The position numbers and the translations under genes are program-made. From contig QYAI01000136.1 in NCBI GenBank assembly GCA_003988855.1, positions 1 through 64,000 of the forward strand: a stretch of 64,000 bases of DNA. The letters are read 5' to 3'. How positions within the stretch are numbered: the stretch's first letter is position 1; the number at the start of each line of letters is the position of its first letter. The notes beneath the pieces are model-generated. The model saw nothing but the letters and a program-made list of their open reading frames with translations, was not told the DNA's origin and searched no databases. Source of the stretch: Arachnopeziza araneosa (Eukaryota; Ascomycota; Leotiomycetes; Helotiales; Arachnopezizaceae). Shown piece after piece: positions 9,464 through 18,829 of the stretch.

Positions 9464-11260
9464 TATGACGGTTGAAGAAGAGGAATGCTCTCTGGCTGGA
9501 AAATGGGTATGCTGATATGTCGAGTTATGTGATTCTCTGACAGTACCGTGACGTATGTCTTGTCTTGCGAATTGGTATGCTCTCGGGGGGTTGTGGTTTT
9601 CTTTATATAGGAGTCTCGATATCGGTGGGTGAGACTGATCTGTGGCTGGGTTGAGATTGCCTATTGGACAATTCGCTCGGGTTTCTGTCAGTCTCCTATG
9701 TCAGGAATGTATAACAGTCGCACTTGAATGTCGATCCGATGGACTAGAGACATGGAGATGACATGTATTCGAGTGTATATATGCTGCAGGAGGGGAGAAT
9801 ACTGATCGGTGTGCTCGTGTGCGCGACGGTGTGGGTGCAAGGCTCGATATAGATTTTTTTTTCCCTCTTCCTAATAGGGAATAGAATCTGAGTAATGCAA
9901 GGCTGCGAGATGCGGCGATGAATGAGAAGGAATAGACAATGTGATAGGAAGGGAGAGACGCAAGAGCCTGAGTGGTGGGCGAGCTTCTTATATCCTTTTT
10001 GCAGAGTCAGTCATTCGGCAATGATAAATGATGATCCTGGACAGGCAAGCAGGCAGACGGGCAGGCAGTGACTGGAATATCAACCAGCCCTGAGCATATT
10101 GGGACATGGCGGCACCCGCAACCGGTCAAGTGCGGTCAGCCACCACCAGTCACAGCCTGCGAACTCATGAGGCTGAGCCACTGGAATGACCCTGTTCGAG
10201 GGAAGAAACGAAACGGAGGGGGGGCATTTGCAGTTGCAGTTGCAGTCTTCCCCTTTCCTTTTCCTTGTCATTCCTTTCCCTTCCCTCCCGTCCCTGTCGG
10301 TCTGTCTGTCCACCTGCAAGGAGAGGGCACAGCGACAGGGAGGGTGGGCAGGAAAGTCCTTGGAGGCGACGAAACACTCCGAGTCCAGAAGTCCTGCCCA
10401 TCTGTTTCTGACCCCGTCAAGGCATTCTCGGTCAGTGTGGAAACCCTTTTCTGCCACATCAGGAGATCTGGTCAGCGTTGAAGGGCTTGACACCCTTTGC
10501 GAAGCTGGAGAGGCCGCCTCCAACTGACACTGAAGCCGAGCATGTCAGATCTGAAAGGGGCGGCGGCAATCTTAGGCGGCGCATGTTGGCTGGAATGTAT
10601 CAGGAATCGCCCTCCTCTTTCCGGAATCTAGGATGTTTGTTAATGGTGAGGACGCATAGTAAGAACAATAATGCTGCAACAGGCAATAGGCTTACTAGGA
10701 AACGCCCTAGTGAATTATCCGACGATTCCTCGGCGCGTTTCAAGCAGACTGAATCCTGCCATAGCAACAAAATACCCAAAATGAACAAGGACTTCTAGAA
10801 GATTATTCTTTATTGTTTCCTGCTAACAGACAGACCGTCCGTTTCCCAAAACAAAGCTTGTTTTCCTTTCCATGAGTTATTTTCTCCCGCATCCCAATGT
10901 TCCGTGCAATTTACAGTTGACTGTACTTTTGCGATGGCATAGTCCGATTGAACATGTTTCACCACGAATAAAGTGATTGTACTACACACCGTGTCTGGGA
11001 AGATTGAGTGTTCGGGTTCCTCCTACCAATCACTCACTTGGGTCGCTGAACCTTTGCGACAGGCCTTTACCATCGCCTCCCTGTCATTCCACTGGAGAAT
11101 TCCCGTACCGGGCAGTGTCCTGTCATCATTGTGTATTGCTGCGCCGTATGGGTCGCTGTGTGGGCGATTTTATGCTATTCTCAAGCTCATGGCACCGCCA
11201 ACGCTGCTGATATTGTAACTCTGTCACTTAAGAAATTATCGTTCAAGATTCCGCGACTAT
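9464..11260. other. Long intergenic region with low-complexity DNA
   Basis: No convincing gene. From about 10040 to 10075 there are GGCA/CAGG-type repeats (ggcaagcaggcagacgg), and at 10228-10245 a tandem TTGCAG. A pyrimidine-rich tract (CCTTTTCC, CCCTTCCCTCCC, TCTGTCTGTC) runs about 10248-10312. Several overlapping frames on both strands at 10068-10527 are side effects of this skewed composition. The left part probably holds the promoter and leader of the coiled-coil gene. Confidence 0.5.
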
Positions 11261-11434
11261 GTTGGTGTTTGAGTCGAATTTTTAACGACTTTTTCCAGAC
11301 GTTGGTGTTTGGAACTGGATGTCCACTACATTGTGTAAAATGTTGGTGTTTGGAATCGTGTGCCTCCACAGTTTGTAAAATGTTGGCGTTTAGAATCAAG
11401 TATTCTCTCGATATGATGAAAATGTTGGTGTTTG
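11261..11434 (+). repeat. Degenerate minisatellite, about 40-bp period
   Basis: The block GTTGGTGTTTG or a one-base variant begins at 11261, 11301, 11342, 11382 and 11424, a period of 40-42 bp. Between blocks, GGAATC and TTTGTAAAAT are partly conserved. The uneven period (40, 41, 40, 42) argues against a coding repeat. It ends less than 200 bp before the LysM reading frame. Confidence 0.75.
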
Positions 11435-11621
11435 AAGTCGAAAGCCTCACTTGAGACGAGATGTCTGTAGCTTATACTTATGTTTATCTTCTCTCTTTTT
11501 AATAGAAGCATACCTTTTAACCTTCCTTCTTCCATACCGTGAAGTTGCAGCTGGGTTCTCCTTTGAAACAATCTTGAAGTTATATTTGCTTTACGTGCCA
11601 TCAACTCCATCCAATCTCAAA

Positions 11622-12170
11622 ATGCTTCTTCGACTCTTCATTCTCAACAGCCTTTCTACAATCTCTCTGGTATCTTCACTTGCGTTTTCGACCCCAAGTT
11701 TTCCAGTTCCAACTCAAACTTCAAGCCTCGAACTATTCTCACTTCACTCTCGTGAAGAAGCGATGTATACTATTCAGGCTGGTGACACACTCTTCAGTAT
11801 CGCATCTCGCTATGATACTACAATCACTAACATTCTCAACGCAAACCCTGGAATCGAAACAGATACATCGTAGATAGGACAAGACATCAATCTCTCTATC
11901 GCTCCGGCAGCAGCAGTCTCATCTTCTTTCACAGGTCCCGCTCCGAGCGTCTCTGGCGCTGTAACAACTGCCTCTTATACAACTACTTCTGGCCTCCCAG
12001 AAGTCTCTTCAGATTTTGGATCTGTACCAACTGCCTCTAATGCAGCTCCTTCTGGCCTGGTCCCAGAAGTCTCTTTAGATTTTGGATCGCCGACTTCTTC
12101 CGAACTAGGCGCATTCGCTACTCCCAGCGGGATACTTCTTGTTCGAGCTGCTCGAATACAATTATGGTAG
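11622..12170 (+). pseudogene. Secreted LysM protein interrupted by an in-frame TAG
   Basis: The frame opens at the ATG of MLLRLFILNSLSTIS, a good signal peptide of about 22 residues. It reaches a LysM domain at about residues 49-90 (YTIQAGDTLFSIASRYDTTITNILNANPG), the carbohydrate-binding module of chitin- or peptidoglycan-binding proteins. It hits TAG at 11871-11873, where the family usually has a polar residue before xxGQxIN. The same frame then runs on without another stop to 12170: IGQDINLSIAP completes the LysM fold and a Ser/Thr-rich tail follows. That tail holds two imperfect repeats (TASxxxxSGL..PEVSxDFGS). A single C-to-T change of CAG would explain the stop. Readthrough, or a short secreted product of 83 residues, remain alternatives. 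Confidence 0.75.
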
Positions 12171-13605
12171 AAGGAGTGGGGTGGGGAGAGGGCGCTAGCT
12201 AGTATTTTATTTTGCTATTCTCTTTTGTCGATGATCTGTATATTATTCTAGTATTTAAAAGGATATGTAAATTATGTTTTGTCTCTCTAAGCTTAATCTG
12301 GCATCCAATCTCTCCTCAAATTAGACGGGGCTGGAGATTCTCCGGACAGAACCTTCCAAATCTAGTCAAAAGGCAATCAATCGCACGGAGCGGCTCTCTG
12401 ACCCTGCTCAACGGTCAGAAGAAAATATGCGGGTGCGGTTGCAGCGCGGGAGCGTCCCTGCAGTGGAGAAGCCTCCCGCTCTGGGGCGGTGCAAGCTAGC
12501 TGGCTAGGCTGTGCTAAGCTCAACCACACCGAACCTCATCCTTCGTATATTCACGAACAATGATCGAATCATTCAGCACTGCAGAGGAATCAGATCGTCC
12601 GTATGGAGACGCCGAACCACAGCCACATTCTTCACACCAGCCATACATGCAAGGTGCTCACTATCACATCGCTTGTCTTGCACCTCACCCATGATCATCG
12701 AGTCTTGACCAGTTGTCAGCATGCAACCCAACTATCTGGTGATCATGCCATTCGTCGCTCATCCAAGACACCGCATCCTCACGCAGGTACCCATCGGAGA
12801 AGATTGTGGGTGGGTGGTGGCAGCTCAACAGAAACATCGGTGGTTGTTTGTAATCACCGCGTGTCATTTCCAAAGATACATCGGATGACTGGTTCCTCTT
12901 CTGGCTTCTTCCCACAGAATTTGCAACATGCTCCTGTATCCTAGTCAAGCTGGACTTGATGGAGTCAGCCTTACGAGGCTTTCTCACGTTCGGAAACCTG
13001 TTTCAACACCGTCCAATCTCAGGACTGCTCCTTCATCGACGCGTCCCTCACGTAACAACCTAACAAATCTAGGCACAACTATCTTGAAATCGAGTCATCG
13101 AGATAAGTCTCCTCTACTTTATTCTTAGGCACCTACTATCATGCCGAGTGGAGCAGGATCATGTCCCTCCACTCAGACCTCAGGCTAGTATGCATAGCGT
13201 TGGAGTCATTGCTAAATCGACGACTATCTAGACTCCTGTCAGGCACCGATAGCTTTGCTCCAATAATCTTCGGTAGCGGTGCTTGTGATCTTATTTATGC
13301 TAACATGTAACCCCTCATCTTGAATGTCTGCGACAAATGTAGACTCATGTGCTTCCATACCACCAAGAGACTCCTCGCATTTACCAGGCACCCAAAATAT
13401 ATAATAGCAAAAGATACGACCCACTTGCGGAAAGGACATTGAGCACTGTATGTCAAGTGTTCAAAGTCGTTGGTACATACACCATTCCTACCAGGTACTC
13501 GATTAAAATATCTGTTTCTCCTTGCTGGCTTATGAGGATCTACCATGGGCGCCCTCTTATGGACGATATGCAGTAATATTTCAATCACGTTCAAAGGACA
13601 AAATT
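12171..13605. other. Intergenic region, no gene recognised
   Basis: 1.4 kb with several short frames on both strands, none with a domain, a signal peptide or a consistent exon structure. The minus-strand frame at 12685-12987 starts at GTG, not ATG. Composition is less AT-rich than other gaps, so an unrecognised fast-evolving gene or a non-coding transcript cannot be excluded. Confidence 0.4.
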
Positions 13606-14348
13606 TCATATCTTACTGAACAATGTCCCCATAACCTCCTTCGTGTCCTTGTTATATTCCTTAACCAATCCCGCAATAGCTTTGAACTCGGGAATCCCCG
13701 CGTCTCCCATACACTCATACAACCAGCTCTCACTACTTGTCACCACTGCCCCTTCCCTCCGTAGTCTCTTTAGCGCCAATGGGATCTCCTCTTTATTGCA
13801 CGAACTGACTCCATCTGCTATGATGTAAACCTTATGTCCATTGGCTAGCAAATCGAGGGTAGTCTGCGTCACACAAATATGACTCTCGATCCCTACGATA
13901 GCGACTGAGGATGGAGATGCGGAAGAGAAGTGCGAGGAGATTGGAGGAATCCACATGGAGAAAGCGGTTTTATCGGCGTGCTCGACGAAGGATTGAGAAG
14001 GAAGCTCTGAGCAGATCTCACCAAGGCGAGCACGGTTTTGGGTCGTGGCATAGATGGGGATGGAAAGAATGGAAGCTGCTTTGATGAGTTTCTGGGTAGT
14101 GGTAATTCTATCGGAAAGTCATTCCTAAATTTAATTTGTATGTCGATTGTAGCATACACTTTTTGGTACTCCCATATAGCTGGACGGAATTTCTCCTGTA
14201 CATCGCAGATGCTAGAATGAACGGATTAGTTGTTATTGAGAGGTCGGAAGGAGGGGTTACAAAAGGGCTGGCCTGACTGGATTTAATCAGCAGGCAGGAA
14301 TTGTTATCAGGAGGAAGACATACTTATCCTCTTGGCTGGTTCTGACAT
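13606..14348 (-). CDS. Isochorismatase-like cysteine hydrolase (YcaC type)
   Basis: Four exons (14324-14348, 14261-14276, 14158-14211, 13606-14107) join in phase to give 198 residues, the normal family length. The catalytic triad is present: Asp17 (LFICDVQEKF), Lys78 (EHADKTAFS) and Cys110 (IVGIESHICVTQT). The start MSEPAKRI is followed by a 16-nt microexon (14261-14276) encoding RPALF. Introns are 47, 49 and 50 bp. Such proteins hydrolyse small amides or vinyl ethers, and fungal members near YcaC and ISOC1/2 mostly have no assigned substrate. No signal peptide is evident, so a cytosolic or mitochondrial enzyme is likely. Confidence 0.88.
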
Positions 14349-14615
14349 GATTACAATTGCTTTAGGCATTCAATCAGGATGTGTTGGGGCCGTAAGTTCA
14401 ATTATTTGAACTTTGTGATACTGATGAGGGGCAGGCCGAGGATCCTCACACCCGAGCACTCGGCTAAGTTTCCCAACAGGCCAGGGGTCTATAAAGCGAA
14501 TGGGACTCAAGGATTTGATGTATTTACTCGTTATATTTGTTCCTACTCGACGAGAGAATTCAAGTATTCTAGGAAATCAATTGGTCTTGATGACGCCATT
14601 CGAGATCTACAAAGT
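14349..14615. other. Intergenic gap
   Basis: Short region holding the promoter of the hydrolase gene and the 3' end of the THI6 transcription unit. No repeats or RNA genes seen. Confidence 0.4.
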
Positions 14616-16298
14616 TCAAATTTCAACAGGCTCTACTTTCGCCCCGTTGATCCAGCTTAGATCCCCTTCAGTGGTCCGCTTCTGTATGTTGTATAACTCA
14701 TCAATCAGAGCAGGAACAAATGTGCCGGGCCCTTTCACATCTTCTCGACTAGCGGCAATCTCTGCTGCTATCTCATAATGTAACAGCCCAGCTAGAGCAG
14801 CAACAAGCTTGTCCTCCTGGTGGATTGCTAGCATCACCGAGATTGTCGTTCCCAAGACACAACCGCTGCCTGTGATCTTACCTAGAAGTTCATGGCCATT
14901 TGAGACAATATAAGTGCGCTTGCCGTCACTGATGAAATCAGTTGCGCCCGTCATTACCACAACATTTCGTTCTCTGGCAGCTAGGTCTCGTACCAATGTA
15001 GCCTTTTCGAGGTTTGTTGAAGTACTATGACCACTGTCAACTCCTTTCTGTTGGACGATAGACCCAAATATAGTCTTGATTTCTCCTTCGTTGCCCTTGA
15101 TAACGTCAAAGTAACCTGCAGCTAGAAGGGCCTTGACAGCTGCCCTTCGTACAGAGGTTGCTCCTCCACCTACAGGATCAAATACAACAGGCCCACCTGC
15201 TAGATTATAAGCCTTCAGCGCCTGCATATAATTCTGAAGACTATCTGGTGTTACTGTTCCCATATTGATAACCAGCGATCCGCCGAGCTTGGATAAATCC
15301 TTTGCTTCCTCACCATAATTTGCCATTATTGGCGATCCCCCAACAGCTAGTGCTACATTGGCAGCAAAATTTTGGACCACAAGGTTTGTCATATTGTGAG
15401 ACAGTGGGTTCTTTTCTCCTGCAGACTTGACAATATGAGGAATTTTCTTCAGTAGCGCCGTTGGGTTTTCTTCCTCAGTGTGAGATTCCAATCTCGGAGC
15501 AGCAAACGGCGGTAAAGTACGAATGAGAGACAAAAGGTCCGAAGCAGCCTTTTGTGGATCTGGAGCGGCTATGATAGCACTGACAACTGCTACGCCATCT
15601 AGACGTTTTGAGATATGAGAAGACTGGAATAATACACGCTGAACCGTTGAGGCATTGATTCCACCAATCGAGACAGTCCGGACGTGTTTCCCATCTTCAG
15701 CTATGGCCTTTAAGATCTCTTTCGTTCCCGCAGTTCCAATGATGTCGCGGGTGTTAGTCTTGCTAGAAATTTCTTAGTTTCCATGCTAATCTCTCAATTG
15801 TGCAACCTACGTTGGAGTTGCAAACATCGTCCCTATACCGAGATAATTCGCGCCTCCTCTACAAGCTTCTCTGGCTTCTGTGACATTTGACACAGTAACT
15901 CCAATGATAGCACTATCTCCAAGAAGAGACCTAGCCGTCTTTAGATCTGTTTGGAATCAATTCCAAGACCTCTGAGGTAAAACATCTTCTCACGTACCCA
16001 GGTCATCTTGACCAATATGGACTCCTTCGCAGCCAACAGCCAAGGCTACATCAACCCGGTCATTAATGAGAAGAGGCACATGGTGCTTCCTTGTCACTGC
16101 ATGTAATTTTTGAGCAGTAGAAACAAGCACTGCCGTATCACTGGATTTGTCCCTATACTGCACGAGAGTAACTCCGCCTTTGAGTGCAGCTTCAACGACT
16201 TCCACAAGATCTCGTGTCCCGAGGATGGAAGGCGTGGAATCTGTGACGAGATAGAGAGAGTAATCTACATCAGCAGTGGCCATCTTGAGATTCCTCAC
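14616..16298 (-). CDS. THI6: Bifunctional thiamine-phosphate synthase / hydroxyethylthiazole kinase
   Basis: Joins the pyrimidine and thiazole halves of thiamine. Three exons (15998-16298, 15811-15946, 14616-15762) give 527 residues, close to yeast Thi6. The N-terminal ThiE half (about 1-215) shows YSLYLVTDS, GGVTLVQYRDK, PLLINDRVDVAL, GVHIGQDD and GIGTMFATPTK. The C-terminal ThiM half (about 235-527) shows NPLSHNMTNLVVQNFAANVAL, the GG-rich motif PVVFDPVGGGATSVRR, VIKGNEGEI and the catalytic segment TGSGCVLGTT. Introns are 51 and 48 bp. A second ATG lies five codons downstream (MATADV). I searched the upstream region by eye for a TPP riboswitch core and saw none. Confidence 0.95.
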
Positions 16299-17195
16299 AT
16301 GGACAAGGCGATGTGAGATTCAGACGGGTTAAGATCACGTGCGAGACCATGTAGTCGCTGCTAACCTATTTGGAAGACTGTAGGTATATTCTAGGAGAAA
16401 TCTGAAGAGTGCTGTACCGTTCAGGTGGAATCTATTTGCATAGAGACTCGATTGGTGAATCAGAAAGGGTTAGGTTTTGGACATGAATCATCATCCATGT
16501 GCACGTCGAGAACTTCCGACAAAGCACTTGCTGACACATTTGCGGCCAGGCACGAATTCCGGTTGTAACAGCAGCACCTCCATTTTCTCTCGAAACTTTC
16601 TTCTTCCTCACCACCACCACCACCACCACTAACAAACACCCTTCAACCAGAACAAGTCTTCTTCCACAAGACCTGAACAACTCATCAGATCCCGCAGAGG
16701 AACACAGATTCTTCTACGACCTTCCACCACACACGAAATCCCCGTTTACTCATTGCAGCGTTCGATACAAAGCCTTTGCCTCCCACATCCAAACTCTGGC
16801 CAGTCTACAACGACCGCGCCCTCTCTTGCAAAGGAAGTTTTCTTCCACGAATCTATCAACAAAGCCATCAGCTATTCAACTGATACATCTGCGTTATATG
16901 TATCTCACACCCAAAGCCAACGACCTCAGACACCAGCCGCCTCTCGAGCTGCAACCATTTCGCATACCGCGGAAACCTTGTAGCCCCTACTTCAGTAGCA
17001 ACGGCTAATCCTCATCGACTTCGACGAATGTCGCGTTAGTAACTTACCATATCCATCTCCTTTAGTGCTCCTCTCGCTCACCCACCCATCTACCCGACCT
17101 GTCTTATGTCGCATCATCTGGCCGTGTAACGGAATCACATCGTCTCTAGATCCACTCTAAAACACATATCAAGTTCTCTTCAACCTACCGCAACC
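16299..17195. promoter_or_regulatory. Divergent promoter region of THI6 and eIF5
   Basis: Both flanking genes start outward from this 0.9-kb gap. It contains a CAC trinucleotide run at about 16610-16630 and a C/T-rich stretch before the eIF5 start, typical of strong fungal promoters. The ATG of eIF5 is in the context CAACCATGG. No TATA box or specific operator is identified. Confidence 0.45.
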
Positions 17196-18530
17196 ATGGC
17201 TACCATCAATATTCGTAGCGATGTGAAGGATCCCTTCTATCGTTACAAGATGGAGAGGCTCCAGTCTAAGATTGAGGGCAAGGGAAACGGTATCAAGACA
17301 GTCATTGTCAATCTCAGCAGCGTTGCTCAGTCTTTGGCTCGCCCTGGTGCCTATGTTATCAAGTACTTTGGTTTCGAACTCGGAGCCCAGACAAATACAA
17401 ACCCCTCTGACGATCGTTGGATCATCAACGGTGCTCATGAAGCCTCCAAGCTGCAAGATTACCTTGATGGCTTTATCAACAAGTTTGTTCTCTGCAAGAA
17501 GTGTAAGAACCCCGAGACCGACGTGGTCATCAAGGATGGACGTATTCTTCTTGATTGCAAGGCATGTGGCCAGCGCTCCGATGTAGATCTCCGCCTCAAG
17601 CTTAGTGGTTTCATCCTCAAGAATTCCACTAAAAAAGGAAAGAAAGACAAGTCGGAGAAGAAGGCAGCTCGTAAGGCCAAGCAGAACGGAGGCACTGATG
17701 AACAAGAGAACGGACAAGGTAGTGGCAGCGAACAGAATTCCGAAAATGGATCAAACGAGAACGGAGATGTTGGTGTGGAGGCAGGAAGCGATGATGAACT
17801 TACTCGCCGTATCAAAGATGGTGCTGCTGATCTTGACGAACCTGTGGAAGTCAAGGATGATGAGTGGACTGTCGATATGTCTGCCGAAGCAGTCAAGGCA
17901 CGCCAACAGCAACTTCCAGATGATCTTAAACAAAAGCTCGTTCTTGGTGGTGACGAAGATGACGAAGACGGAGAGGGTGGTGGCAACTCGACCTACGATC
18001 AGCTTGGAAACTGGATCACAATTGAAGCCGAGGAGAAAGGTGGAGTCAACAAGGTTGAAGACGTTGCGATCTACTTGAAGGCGAAGGAGCTGGGTATTGA
18101 GTCCAAGCACCGCACCCTTTTGGTTTTGGTTCAGACAATCTTTGATGACAACATTGTCAAGGAGATCCCTAAGCGTGCTTCAATGCTCAAGAACGTAAGT
18201 GTCATAACTCCAAATCTCTAGTTTGAAAGAGTGTCACTCATTGAACGATAGATGATCACTTCGGAGAAGCATCAGAAAGCTCTTCTCGGAGGAATTGAAC
18301 GCTTCATAGGTTTACGGGGTCAGAAGCAACCTGCTTTCTATGATGAAACCTCTAAGATTCTCTTGCAACTTTACAACAGCGATATCCTACCCGAGGATGT
18401 TATCTCCAAATGGGGCACCAAGGCCAGCAAGAAATACATCGACCTCCCGACCAGCAAGAAGGTTCGTAAGTCTGCTGAGACGTTTCTCACCTGGCTCGCC
18501 GAAGCTGAGAGCGATGATGATTCCGAATAG
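17196..18530 (+). CDS. TIF5: Translation initiation factor eIF5
   Basis: The GTPase-activating protein for eIF2 in start-codon selection. Exons 17196-18194 and 18252-18530 join in phase (57-bp intron) for 425 residues. The N-terminal domain has RSDVKDPFYRYKM, with the arginine-finger Arg at about 15, and a C4 zinc ribbon at about 99-125 (CKKC...CKACG). A charged Lys/Glu/Asp linker follows. The C-terminal W2/HEAT domain starts near residue 260 and ends in the acidic-aromatic box TWLAEAESDDDSE, which binds eIF2-beta and eIF1. Every expected part is present. Confidence 0.96.
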
Positions 18531-18829
18531 ATCTAGTTCTTCACCTGTGGCTTGGACATGTTGTATCGATCTAGTTCGGGCTTGCCTTGCAGAAGTAGGG
18601 GGTGTTCAGCAAGCTATTCCTCTTGCTATCATGGTTATCTAGTCTCATGGTCTTCTTCCTCGATCAAGTCTTTGTTTTAGACTTGTTAGTTGTTCTGCTC
18701 CGCTCCGCTCCTTTAGTTATGCCAAAAGTCTTATCATTAAGCATACAAAATCCATACTTCAACTTCATCTACTTCTCGTGACTATGCTATATTACGGTTG
18801 TTCTTAATCTGTTCTGTGGTAAGCGGCTC
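18531..18829. other. Convergent intergenic gap
   Basis: Lies between the 3' ends of eIF5 (plus) and TTI1 (minus). T-rich stretches near 18660-18780 could hold both poly(A) regions. Nothing else seen. Confidence 0.4.

Noticed and set aside
10068..10527. Overlapping frames on both strands
   Set aside because: They mirror each other and arise from GGCA and polypyrimidine low-complexity DNA that lacks stops.
10600..10788. Minus-strand frame with a hydrophobic segment
   Set aside because: There is no ATG start (TTG only) and no family resemblance. The hydrophobic stretch is compatible with chance.
12685..12987. 100-codon minus-strand frame near the LysM locus
   Set aside because: It starts at GTG and no splice sites extend it to a recognisable protein. 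I could not support it, though the region remains unexplained.
16299..16600. Possible TPP riboswitch upstream of THI6
   Set aside because: I looked for the conserved CTGAGA and paired-helix core on the minus strand and did not find it.
17459..17986. 175-codon frame antisense to eIF5
   Set aside because: A shadow of the charged eIF5 linker; Ser/Pro-rich antisense translation of Glu/Asp/Lys codons.
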